A DNA stretch of 64,000 nt from Liolophura sinensis (lineage: Eukaryota; Mollusca; Polyplacophora; Chitonida; Chitonidae): contig NC_088304.1 of assembly GCF_032854445.1 (NCBI RefSeq), positions 17,089,850 to 17,153,849 on the forward strand, written 5' to 3'. Below, piece after piece: positions 8,396 through 18,558 of the stretch (position 1 is its first letter; each line of letters starts with the position of its first letter). The notes under the pieces were generated by a model that saw nothing but the letters and a program-made list of their open reading frames with translations, was not told the origin of the DNA and did not search any database. The position numbers and the translations under genes were made by a program.

Positions 8396-8613
8396 CAGAA
8401 AAGTGCTAGTCAACGCGGCCTACCACGCCGCTGTGGTCTCTCTCCTGGCTACTGGGTACGCTCGTCTCGGCCAGATGTTCCTGAAAGGAGCCCTCCCGAA
8501 CCTGGACAACACTCCGTGACGTCGGCATGGTCATTGCAGATGTAGGCCTGGCTATGTTTTCGAAGGACCTGCTAATTAAACAAGGGCTTCTTCCTCCCAA
8601 TATAATCCAGTAG
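8376..8613 (+). pseudogene. small hydrophobic viral protein, frameshifted
   Basis: ATG 8376 opens a frame (MSTPPGDRKVLVNAAYHAAV) that ends at TGA 8517-8519. From the adjacent codon at 8518, in another frame, the coding pattern continues as DVGMVIADVGLAMFSKDLL to TAG 8611-8613. A single-base indel near 8510-8517 is the simplest cause. The total is about 78 residues, with two apolar helices. I recall a matching small protein at this position in related elements. It sits between overlapping neighbours (20 bp with the gene before, 2 bp from the gene after), which supports a real gene. Function unknown. Confidence 0.55.
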
Positions 8614-8615
8614 TA

Positions 8616-9065
8616 ATGGCCTCCATCGCAATGATGATGGGCGGCGCCCTCGTAAACGCTTTGGCCTTCAGCGGGAACAACTATATGTTTTCGATGCTGA
8701 GGAGTTCCGGTGTCGACGAAGAGCGGAGGCGCCATGACCGCGCTGTAGAGCAGCTCCAAGCCGCCCAGGAAAAATGGGCCCGAAAGCGCACTGAGTGCTT
8801 GGACTGGATCAACGATGAACTCCGCCGCCAGGGCCACGCTGTCCAAACGTTCCGGGATGTCGACGCTGCAATCCGGGAGTATTCTAGGGTCACGGGCAAA
8901 ACTCTTACACGCGATGCGCGCGAGGCGCTCCTGGGCTCAGAGCCACAGCTCTCCGATTTCTATGTGCCTAGTGAAGATCAAGAACACCGCGAGATGACCT
9001 TCGTTATCCTGGGAATGTGTGTGGTTGGGGGTATGAGTTACGGAATCGCTAAACTCACCAAGTAA
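8616..9065 (+). CDS. intact hypothetical viral protein with terminal apolar segments and central coiled coil
   Basis: ATG 8616 to TAA 9065 gives 149 residues. Residues 1-25 are apolar (MASIAMMMGGALVNALAFSG) and may be a signal-anchor. Residues 33-70 are charged and helical (EERRRHDRAVEQLQAAQEKW), ending in a Trp-Ile-Asn-Asp-Glu block. A conserved-looking HAVQTFRDVDAAIREY follows. The last 20 residues form a second apolar helix (FVILGMCVVGGMSYGIAKL). I recall the family from invertebrate Polinton-like elements between the ATPase and integrase modules; no activity is known. It starts 2 bp after the previous stop, suggesting a shared transcript. It has no stop or frameshift, unlike most neighbours. 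Confidence 0.65.
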   Translation: MASIAMMMGGALVNALAFSGNNYMFSMLRSSGVDEERRRHDRAVEQLQAAQEKWARKRTECLDWINDELRRQGHAVQTFRDVDAAIREYSRVTGKTLTRDAREALLGSEPQLSDFYVPSEDQEHREMTFVILGMCVVGGMSYGIAKLTK

Positions 9066-9181
9066 TCCGAACTGACTGTGCCGGACTCACCATCGAGCTC
9101 CTCGCCGGGAACGATCTGAGGTGGTTCTGCGCCACGATGATTAACATCTTTTTCGTCGCAAATCTGTTCGAGGGCTGCTAG
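9062..9181 (+). CDS. tiny hydrophobic peptide, start codon not visible
   Basis: A short frame ending at TAG 9179-9181 reads LTIELLAGNDLRW and then an apolar INIFFVANLFEGC. No ATG precedes it in frame, so a start has been lost or the frame is incidental. It fills the gap between the gene ending at 9065 and the integrase. The change from polar to apolar residues looks like a small membrane peptide. Confidence 0.4.
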   Translation, partial: VIRTDCAGLTIELLAGNDLRWFCATMINIFFVANLFEGC

Positions 9182-9195
9182 AATACCTTGATGAC

Positions 9196-10213
9196 ATGGC
9201 TAGTAAGGTGTCTGCTCGCCTGGCAAATATCTACTACAGCTCTCGTGGGTACTGGAAGGGCCGCGCGGCCATCCAGAAACTTGCCACTGCGGCTAAAGTC
9301 TCCGAAGATGTGGTCCTGGCCTGGCTGAAAAAGCAGGCTATCTGGCAGATATACCTGCCTCGTCCCAGAAAAATACCGAGGCCTATGTTCGATGTTTCCA
9401 CGCCGAATGACATCCACCAAGCTGATCTATTTCTACCACATGATCGGCGAGGCCGGAAGCTGTGTAAGTACGCGCTGACAGTTGTTGATGTCGCTTCTCG
9501 CTACAAGGAGGCGGAACCTCTGGCTACTAAAGATTCCAAAGAAGTCGCTGATGCTCTCTCTCGCATTTACAAGCGGGGGACCCCTGAGATGGCCGAAGCT
9601 TCTCCAAGTTGACCCTGGGCGCGAGTTTATGGGTGCGGTGAGCCAACTGCTGGCCAAACACGATGTCACAGTCCGCCGAGGCTGCGTGGATATCCAACGA
9701 GACCAAGGCATAGTGGAGCGTTTTAACCGTACTCTGGCTGAGCGGCTCTTTGGACATCAGTACGCCCAGGAGATGCGCCTCCCTCCCAAACACCGGTCTA
9801 CTGATTGGGTGGCTCGGCTGCCCTCTGTTGTGGCCGCTCTGAACAATGAGACAACGAGACTGATCGGTAAAAAGCCGAAAGACGCCATCAAGGCAAAAGG
9901 GGTGCCCCATAAGCCTTCCTCGACGGTTCCAGGTCGTCCCGTTGGACTTAATGAGCGGATGATCCCCTAGGGTGTTGGCGTTCGTTATCTCTATCAACCT
10001 GGAGAGCTGGAGGGCGGCCGCCGTCGCGCGACTGATCCTGTGTGGTCTTTAGAGATATATCGGCTTGGGCGCTCTGTCACAAAGCCTAATGAACCCGTGC
10101 TGTACTATCTAGACGATACGTCGGATGGTCCGCGACGGAGATTCGTTCGTGAGGAGTTGCTTATAGTGCCTCCCGATACTCAGCTTCCCCTGGATGGGGT
10201 TCTACGGCGCTAG
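9196..10213 (+). pseudogene. INT: retrovirus-type (rve/DDE) integrase of Polinton-like element, frameshifted
   Basis: ATG 9196 starts a helical N-terminal region with an AWLKKQAIWQIY helix. Next comes the rve catalytic core. The first Asp is in HQAD (residue 77, codon 9424), the second in VDPGREF (codon 9611) and the Glu in GIVERFNRTL (codon 9716), i.e. 34 residues between the last two. All three acidic residues are present. A frameshift lies near 9575-9590 in a GGGGGACCCC run. A TAG at 9968-9970 interrupts the C-terminal part. The same frame then continues through a chromo/SH3-like segment (VRYLYQPGEL) to TAG 10211-10213. The enzyme would join the linear element to host DNA. It is convergent with the polymerase gene, with only 30 bp between stops. 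Confidence 0.88.
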
Positions 10214-10243
10214 TAGTTCCTGGATGTCCATTCCAGCCCATCA

Positions 10244-13200
10244 TCATGCGGGTGCCGCATCTCTATGGCCGTAAGCCAAGGTGTGAACACCATCTTCGGC
10301 GATCCAGCGCTTACTATCGAAGGGAGACAGTGAGACCTTATTCAGGTGCTGCCCATAGATATGGTGGCGCTCTGATGGCAGCACGTCCATACCGTGTCGG
10401 AAGATCTTCTTCTCGAAGAGGGCCTCTTTGTACTGTTTATGGTGGATGCACTTTTCCACAACTCCCTTTTTCACGCCCTTGGCCTTCTTAATGTTGGCTC
10501 CACCTGCCTCCAGAACGGAGTACATCTTGGGGCGCAGACCAATGTATTCGGCGATCGGCCGCCCGGCGCACTCGTCCTTCATTTTCCCCAAGACCTTCAT
10601 ATTTGCTACGCTGTGCAGGGGGTGGTCTTGTGGGTAATCTGAGGTGTCGTACAGGTTTGCATTCTCAGCCATATCCCTATAAACATCCTCAGTCTGAATC
10701 TCGAGTAGCAGACTATCCATGTCAGTGTAGAGGAGCTGGCAGCGTTGTCCGTACTGGGCCTTCATGTGGTTAAAGTAGGTCGCACATCAGGTGCTTGGAG
10801 AGATCTAGAATACTCATGCCCACGTAGATAGGTCGGTTTAGGACTAGGCGGGTCTTGTGCATCTGAATCGCTGCGAGGTCATCATCAAATATGTTTGCCT
10901 GTGCGAAGCTCGGGCTGGATATCAAGCGTCGGAGCTTGTCGTCTTCTCCAGAGCGTACCAGCTTGACGTCCACACGCTTCCTGAGGTTCTCCATGGTTTT
11001 TCCGAAGACCGAGTTGTTCATTAGCTTGTACAGGTCCTTCTCGAATTTACTCGCGGCCGTTTTTCGGAGCTCGGTGTTCATCCTGATATAAGGTTCCATC
11101 TAAGGGCTCTGGACGAATCTCAGGGCCCGGTGAACCTTTGTCAGGCGCATTCCCAGAGATAGATATAGCTGTAGGTTCCGGTAGTGCAGGACGTACCGTT
11201 CCTTGTTGCGGAGGTTGGGGACCAGCTTTTCGACCTCGGTAGGCGCTTTCTTGCCGAGAAGGCCGTGCTGATAGTCTGACATCCACTCCTTCTGGACCAC
11301 CAGACGCTCCGGGGCTAATGGGTAGCCGTTATGTGCGTTATGTAGGTCGGCCGGATACTCTAGGTCGGCCTCGAGGATGTGACCGGAAGGACTGTCGTGG
11401 GGGTGGGTAGCAATCGTTTCGCCGAGACGCTGCGCGTCATCTACCCACTGGAAGCCACCCATTGGAAGAAACTGACTCATAGCCCAGCCATATAGATTAT
11501 TGGCGTCTAGGTATTGGATGTGGCTGTTTGGGCTTTCTGGGTTGTATCCCTCCACCTGCGGGTTATTGGCTTTGGCGTATTGCTTACTTACCATGGAGAT
11601 ACCTCCTTGCAACCCCTTCTCAATGATGAGATGTTGGTCGTAGTCGGTCAACAGCTCCAGCTCTACCCCGGTCTTCTTGAACAGCACATCCCACGAGAGA
11701 CCTGGGCTCGTAAAGTAGTGAGCAGGGTCCAATCCATACTGCCGTAAACAAGTCTTCCGGAAGGCCTCAAACACATCGGCCAACAAGAGCACGTCTGTGC
11801 GGCAGTAAAGGTCTGTGTAGTCTCCCAGATTGGTACAGTCAAATATCTTCCATACCTGCTGAGCGTGGATGTAGTCCTCATCGCTATTGCCTCCGACTTT
11901 GAGCTTACTGTAGAAAGCCTCTTTGGGTGGGAGGCTGGGCTCGTCGAAGCGCTCCCAGGAGTCCATATACTCATAGGGGTAGACGCCCTTGCGCATGAGT
12001 AGCTTCCGTTTTTCTTCGGCGGGCTCATACCGGGCTGTGATGTGGAAAGCCTCAGGTTTGTTGGCCTCAACCAGATTGTCAAGGGAAGTCGGTAAGAATT
12101 GAACGCTGTCGATGAAGCGGAGCTGCCCCAGCGAGAAGGAGATGTACTTTTCCGTGTTGTTGGGGATGCAGGAGATGCGGCCCTCCACCTTACTTATGGC
12201 TTGCATCAGGAGGTGCCCGTCATAGCCCCGTAGGTTGTGGAAGACTACTGGTATGGCTGTCTTGGGACCCAGCCGCAACTTTAGGTTGCATGCGTTATGG
12301 GCCGCGCCTCTGTACTTGCCGGTGATATGGCAGTGATTGCGCACAGAATCGGCGCCTAGAGGCTTCTCACACACGTGACAGGTTGTGGCGTTGTTGTGGG
12401 CCTGCCAGTCTTGGGGAGTCATATTCATGGCTATAGGGTTGGCTAGAACATTTTTAATTTCCTGCTCCTCCTGTTGGAGAGCTCTGAGGAAGTGTTCCAT
12501 CGTGTTAGTGCCTCTGTATTCCACGGGGCGTTTTGTGTGGCCGTCGCAACGCACCACAGCATAGCAGTAACTGCAGGGCTCGTGGTGCTGAGTCTTTTGA
12601 GTGCTGCTTTCTGTAGGTGACGGCGGCGGGCCTTCAACCTTTCTGGTCAGAGCCTCGAAGTCGGCATATATGATGAACGGAGCCGGTAGCTGTTTGTGGT
12701 GATTCTGAAAGGAGAACTTGTTTTCCCCCTCCTGGGGCATTTCCACCCTCACCGCCGTCTGGCCAATTCCTCGGCATTCCGGCTTATGCGCCTCGAGCAG
12801 ATCCTCCTTTGCGTAACCGTGTAGGCAGTTCTCGCAGAAGTGTTTGCGATTTCGTTTCTTACTTTCTTGGAACAGGAGACGATCGAGATCTTTTATCCAC
12901 GTATAATGGAATTTGCCTGCCTTCTCAATTAGCAACAGATTGATTCGGGGCATGTCGCCGGGCTTCTTGCTGAGGCGGTGCACGATCACGCCCTTGTCCC
13001 ACCCGAACACGTTGATGGCGAGGTCGTACTTTTCCTCTACTTTAGGGATCTGAGAGATGGGTGTGGGGGCGTCGATCCCCCCAAAGTCAACACCATCATT
13101 GGTGGGATACTTTGTTGGTCTCTGAGGGTTTCTGGCGGCTGGAAATAAGGCAGACCGGAGTGCCCATCGGAGGCAGTCGTCGTCTTTGTTCTTCACATTG

Positions 13201-13427
13201 ATGACGGCTTTCTTGTTACTCACAGCTGCGGGTAGGGGGATGTAGAACCCGCCTCTCAGTGGCTGATACCTTGCAATGTCAAGCCAGAGTGTTTACACGC
13301 TGTTGACAACCCACCCTGACCCTCGCTGTGTCCATTTTTCCAGCACCTCCCGGATGGTGGGGAAGGCCTTATCTAGAGCCCCATCAATGTCACCAGCCTC
13401 TAAGAGGGTCTCCTGTTTGCTGTGGAG
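10244..13427 (-). pseudogene. POLB: protein-primed family B DNA polymerase, 5' part cut off by LINE
   Basis: The longest piece reads from a GTG at 13223 to TAG 11100 (707 residues). Exo I is DFE at 188-190, Exo II YDGH at 334-337, Exo III YCRTD at 473-477 and motif A DANNLYGW at 573-580. The next piece (11099-10770, same frame) carries motif B, KLMNNSVFG. The last (10765-10244, other frame) carries motif C as YTDMDS, codons near 10721-10729. Breaks are TAG 11100-11102, a frameshift near 10770-10790 and TAA 13293-13295. Two cysteine motifs precede motif A: C130/C133/H146/C150, and a C282-x2-C285...HCH...C312-N endonuclease VII-like motif. Coding continues upstream of 13223 to about 13427, where LINE sequence begins. 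This is the replicase of the element, acting with a terminal protein primer in related elements. Confidence 0.93.
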
Positions 13428-13442
13428 TAATTTAATTTAATT
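13428..13442. repeat. (TAATT)3 at LINE 3' terminus
   Basis: Three exact TAATT units mark the change from polymerase coding sequence to LINE sequence. A short 3'-terminal microsatellite is typical of CR1/L2-type elements, which lack long poly-A tails. Confidence 0.8.
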
Positions 13443-13465
13443 CTTTATTTGTTTACTGAGGATAT

Positions 13466-13480
13466 CCCACAACCCGTGGG
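13466..13480 (-). other. hairpin near LINE 3' end
   Basis: On the minus strand CCCAC GGGTT GTGGG forms a 5-bp stem with a 5-base loop, about 25 bases from the element's 3' end. Reverse transcriptases of some LINE families recognise a 3' stem-loop in their RNA; this hairpin is a candidate for such a site. Confidence 0.55.
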
Positions 13481-13702
13481 TCAATAGGGGGTCTCCTCAA
13501 ACTTATATACATCATACATTTATATAATCAAAAACTTGATAGTGAAGAATAACATATTTACAATACACATAACATATTTACAATACACATAGGCGTCCAA
13601 TACTGCACACACTCATATACTTCTTTAGGTACCGATTATATAACAGATTTAAGAATGGGTTTCAATCTTAGCACTTTGTACCTTAAAAGGAGCTTGTTTG
13701 AA

Positions 13703-16700
13703 CTACTTGGTGAGTACGATGGATAAATCTTCGAGTATCTTGAATGAATTTGTGCACAGAACAGAATATGGTTTTATTGTCTTCAAGAGATAAAAAAGTA
13801 AAATATTTGAGATATGTTTTGAACAATGCGAAAGGAAAATAGATAAGTGAGCATTTGGAGAAATCGTTTTAGTAAACCTGTCGAACATGTGCTTCCTTTG
13901 AGCGGCATATGCGGGACATTCAATAAGAAAATGATGAGAATTTTCACATTTGTAATTACATTTATGACAAGACTGGTCATCTGAAAGGCCATTGGTAAAT
14001 AAGTCTGCGTGAAGAGCGCTCAGTCCCATCCGCATCCTACAATGCAGTATCGAGGAAAATGTTACAAAAGAATCGTACAGTACGGAAATAGTAATGCTGT
14101 CAACAAAACTAGGTTTGAGATAGGATTTAAGCTTTTCTAGAGAGTCGTGACGAAAGTGGAGAGGTATTGAATTCCAATCTTTAATTGTTTGGGGAACAAA
14201 TGACGACATGTACAACTGGATACGACCTTTGGGAAGACGGATGTTGTGCTTATTTCGTAGATTGTATGTACTGGCGACAGCTTCATTTCCGCATGGTAGT
14301 AATTTTTTCAAATAAGGAGGTGATAGCCCATTTATAATTTTATGGAAGAGAAGAATTCTGTGGGATCTACGTCTCACATAAAGCGGTTCCCATCTGAGTT
14401 CGTTTAATAATTTACCATACGATGTCCGACGTAGGCCCCCAGAACAGAGAAGAGCAGCTCTTCGCTGAATTGTTTCAAGTTTTTGAGACAACACTATACC
14501 GCAATTGTCAAACAGGATGTCACCATATTCGATGTTAGATCTTATTTGCCTGAAGTATAGAGTTTTCAAACATTTTCGAGTAAGGCATTTCTTACATCGG
14601 TTGAGAATACTCAGTTTTTTGTTACATTTATTAACTAAGTTTCTAATGTGTTCGTCCCATTTCCCATTGTGTTGTGAAAAGATCCCAAGGTGTTTGTGGG
14701 ACTGAACTCTCTTCACCTCCGTGCCATTAAGATACAGTTTGGGATAGGAAGGATTTCCCTTTAATGATACAAGTAAATAAACTGTCTTAAGAGCATTGAA
14801 TGTGACACACCATTGATTTGCCCACGATGCTAACTTGTTAAGGTCACGGTTCAGTCTATTTTCTGAGACTGGTAGTTCTTTAATTTCTTCTAACAAGGAT
14901 GTGTCATCAGCAAATATATTTATGTCACATTCAATATTAGTATTTATATCATTTATGAAGATAAGAAACAACAAAGGACCAAGTACAGAGCCCTGGGAAC
15001 TCCTGAGTACGTAGGATTCGAGCTAGATTCTTTACCGTTGAGGCAGAGATTGATCGATCAGATAAGTAATCATTTATCCACGCCAGTAACATTCCTCCAA
15101 TACCCATCTGCCTCAACTTAAATAGTAAACCTGTGTGCCAAACCTTGTCAAAGGCTTTGCTCACATCCAAGAATACCAAACACATATCATTACCGTTGTC
15201 TAAACCTTTATAAATATTATGGACGATTTAAGTTAGTTGATAGATAGTTGAATCACCACTTTTGAATCCTGCATTGTGAGGAATAAGAATATTGTTTATC
15301 GTAAGATATTGATATAAATGTTTATAGACGACTTTTTCAAATACTTTGGATATGGATGGTTGAAGACATACTGGTCTGTAGTTAGAAATACAATGTCGAT
15401 CACCTTTTTTAAATACTGGGCAAACACGGCACCTTTTCCACGCGGACGGAAAGACGCCGTTTTGTAATGAAGAGTTAAATAGTTTAGTAAGCGAGGGTAC
15501 TATACTTCCTGCTGCACTCTGCAACATAAAATTACTGATCCCATCCGGACCTGATGCCTTCCTTGTATTTAACGAACTGAGACACTGACCAACTTCCTTT
15601 TCAGTTATTTGTATACTGTTTAAACGAGTTGTAGTAACGAAGGAAAAGTCCGGCAAGTCGGGGACAGGAGATGGAAGGTCAGAATGTGATGCAAAGAATG
15701 CACAGAAAGCATTGGCCTTATCAATATCACTGGACACATTTATACCATTTACAAGTATTGGTGGTATTGGAGGTTTTGCTTTAGAACCCAACAGTGATTT
15801 CATTGAAGACCAGTAAGTCTTGGTATCTAGATTTGGGTTAGATAGTTTGGTCTTTAGACGTGTAGCGTAGCGACGAATTGCCTCTCTTTTGGCTGTGTTG
15901 GCCTCCCTTCTGGCTATATAGAAGCGAAATTTATCTTTTTCATTTTTAGATCTTTTATACTTTTTAAAGCATCTATTTCGAATTCGTAACTAATATCGCA
16001 CATCATTGGTCACCCAGGGCTTGTCGCGAGGTCTCACGGTAATTTCTTTATTTGGGATAGCTTCCTTACAGCATGACAGAAAAAGATTTGACCATGCATA
16101 CACTTTGTCATTTATATCAGTGAAAACGTCACATATATCCCAGGGTGAGACAGACAGTAAGTTACGTAGACGGTCTATATCAGCACATTTAAGGTCCCAT
16201 ACATGTCTTTTAAAAGATTTAGGTTTATCATTGAACAGAACATCCAGTTTACAATAGATCGTGCAGTGGTCAAGATTAGCCATGGGACAAGCCACTCCGT
16301 AATCTATTACATATCTCATGTTGTAAGTGATTATTAGATCTAATAAATAAGCACTGTCTTCCGTATATCTTGTCGGCTCATTCAGTATTTGAAATAAATT
16401 TTTCCCAGCCAAAAGTCGAAAAGTTTCATTTTTAATTCACTCTTTTCATGGTATTTATTCCAGTCAGTGCAGCGATCGTTAAAATCACCAAATATTAGTA
16501 AAGCATGTGGGTTTTCTGATATAACAGAAGTGAGAGTAGAATCAAAGTTATCAATAAAAAGATCCCGTGATTCCGTTGATTGGTTAGGAGGGCGGTAACA
16601 TACAGCAACTAATACACTTCTATTGAACAATTCAATTGTAATCCATAGCATTTCATTTTCATTTTCAAGATCTAATCTGCGTGTGATATTCAATGATGAC

Positions 16701-17209
16701 TTACAATAAATGGCAACACCCCCACCATGCCTATCTCTGTCTTTCCTTATAATGTAGTACCCTTCTATATTAACTCTTTCATCTGGTATGGCAGAACTAA
16801 GCCAAGTTTCTGTTACACAAATAATATCGTAATCATGTTCTTTTACAAGTACGGTCGAGACTTCGTCTAACTTAGAATATGATGACATTTGATCATCAGA
16901 CTGAGCCAGAAGGCTCCTAGCATTAAAATGACAACATCTTAAGCTATGCGAGCTTGGTGGTCCCGGATTTTTATGTATATCTCCGCATCGCAGCAGTAAT
17001 GCGATATTGACAATTAAAACGTAATTCAAATTGTTTAACATACAAAGAATACCTATAATAACACAAAATAGTAAAGAGTCAGTAGCATTACAAATCACTG
17101 TTAATTCATTCAGCAAGTTTATAAGTTTGATTAGGTGTACTCTACTTTTACAGCACACAAAGTTATACCAAGTCTCGATTGCCACACGATATTGACTCAG
17201 GTAATCCAT
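13703..17209 (-). pseudogene. LINE ORF2: endonuclease and reverse transcriptase, broken
   Basis: ATG 17209 starts an apolar leader and a 2A-like motif (residues 76-84). An AP-like endonuclease follows, with CCHFNARSL, ICVTETWL, GGGVAIY and LLIFGDFND. A frameshift lies near 16410-16440. The next frame has the end of the endonuclease, TAG 15990, a basic linker and the start of the RT domain (SGPDGISNFML, PVFKKGD, NYRPVCL). After TAA 15228 the same frame gives LDVSKAFDKVWH. A frameshift near 14975-15010 leads to the last piece (14974-13703), with FADDTSL and a C-terminal CHKC...H...C zinc knuckle. It would nick target DNA and copy its own RNA into it. The breaks make it non-functional. Confidence 0.9.
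16958..16984 (-). other. 2A-like motif GDIHKNPGP in LINE ORF2 leader
   Basis: Residues 76-84 of ORF2 read GDIHKNPGP after a long apolar leader and before the endonuclease. It matches the NPGP core of ribosome-skipping 2A peptides, preceded by Asp-Ile, but has His where the canonical motif has Glu. Whether it could skip is untested. Confidence 0.6.
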
Positions 17210-17751
17210 GACGTAACAACATTTAAGAACGAAAGAAGCATATGTTCTAGCCTGGTTACCATCGTACTCACTTTATAACAGCTCGAATTTTTGTTTATTA
17301 CGCATGTAGTTTTCGGTATGATAACGTGTAACATAGTCCAGTACATACAAGTGAGAATTTCAAAATAAATCACAAAAAATATGAGGTGTAAAGGTGCGTA
17401 CATAGTACGTCCTCAGAAGCACCGGTCCCAGACAGAAGCGTATAGGGAGAGGTGGGTTACTGACACAATAAAGTATCATGAGGAAAAACAAGTTATTAAC
17501 AATGAGAGTTTGTTTACAAATATTATCACTAAGGTGAGTATTTTCAACTCATATATTGAGAATTGGGATTTGCCTAAAGGAGACAACTATTAATCAGAAA
17601 TGAGGGCCAATCTTCCGTATAGTTTTGAATGGTAATTATTTATCTACTTATCGTATAAACAACGATTTGGGCTCACTGGAAGGATACTGAAAAATGGTCA
17701 AAGACAATACAAATAGATTGTACGTTTAGTTAACCGTGACTCATTCTTTTG
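17210..17751. other. LINE inter-ORF region
   Basis: AT-rich sequence between the remains of ORF1 and ORF2. I see no supported gene. A 70-residue open frame on the plus strand (17381-17593) is antisense to the LINE and has no recognisable features. Confidence 0.6.
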
Positions 17752-18347
17752 TCACATATCTTCTTCTGAGCTTTTTCTGACTAGGGAATTGACGATTGCC
17801 AGTTCAGATTTTAGATCTGATATTTCAGCCTTACATTCACAAATTGTCTTATCCCTGTCAGCAATTTCTAGTTGTAGACTGTCAACTTTACGTGCAAGGG
17901 TTGTTATGTCATTCTTACTCGATGCTACCAGCTCAATTAGTGGTTTTATAGCCGTTCTACAGCATTCAGGATTAGGCAATTTAGATGTTTGCTGACTTGA
18001 GGTGTTAATAAGCTCTCGGTAAGAAAGTTAGTGTCAGTTCCAGCCTTGGAGTTTGTTCCCTCGTATAACTCGGTTTCGTCCTCACCTCGATTAGCACAAA
18101 TTAGGGACTGAATGTCGGGTAATGAATTCAATCTTTAATGCTGGGATTTGTGGAGGCCAGATTCAGTTTACGTTTTCCTGAAAATCTTGATATTGCTGTT
18201 CTTGAGGGTTGAGCAAGGTTACTACTAGCAGGAATTCCAGGTCACGTCTTCGAATTTTCATTTTGGACTATATCAGAGTTAGTACTAGCAGTTACCGTTA
18301 TCACTGCACGCCCCACTGAAGAGAGACTCAATCCGAGGTTGGTTCAT
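17752..18347 (-). pseudogene. LINE ORF1 remnant with coiled coil
   Basis: A candidate start is ATG 18347 (MNQPRIESLF). Reading breaks several times over the next 330 bp. The clearest parts are 18131 to about 18020 (Asp/Glu/Thr-rich) and, after a frameshift near 18010-18030, 17979 to 17752. The latter is a heptad-like coiled coil (LIELVASSKNDITTLARKV, then LQLEIADRDKTI) ending in TGA. A coiled-coil ORF1 that binds the element's RNA is usual for this LINE group. No zinc knuckle or esterase motif is visible. Confidence 0.6.
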
Positions 18348-18558
18348 GGTGTTGTTGTTGTTCAGGCTGGATCAACAGGTAAGTCACAAGCACTGTTGTT
18401 TGCAGTCACTGATTTTAGCAATTCTGTGCTTCATAGACTCTATCTTCACGTTTGATTGCCCAAATTACCAAATGTAGAACATATCCACACAAACATATGT
18501 GAATCAACTTAGGGAAACTCTCAAGTCATCCAGGATTACCACCTCTCACTGGTCCGCC

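Larger units (their letters stand above)
13428..18500 (-). mobile_element. CR1/L2-like non-LTR retrotransposon (LINE), near full length but decayed
   Basis: The element lies on the minus strand. Its 3' end is at 13428, marked by three TAATT units. The remains of ORF2 (13703-17209) and ORF1 (17752-18347) follow, and the 5' untranslated part reaches about 18500; that edge is approximate. ORF2 has an AP-type endonuclease and a reverse transcriptase with FADD. Both flanks carry sequence of the viral element (polymerase at 13427, coiled-coil gene at 18559), so the LINE inserted into it. I found no clear target-site duplication by eye. ORF2 has at least four breaks, so the LINE is also inactive. 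Jockey-superfamily affinity is my judgement from the motifs, not a tree. Confidence 0.9.

Noticed and set aside
17381-17593. Plus-strand 70-codon frame
   Set aside because: Lies antisense within the LINE and shows no known feature.
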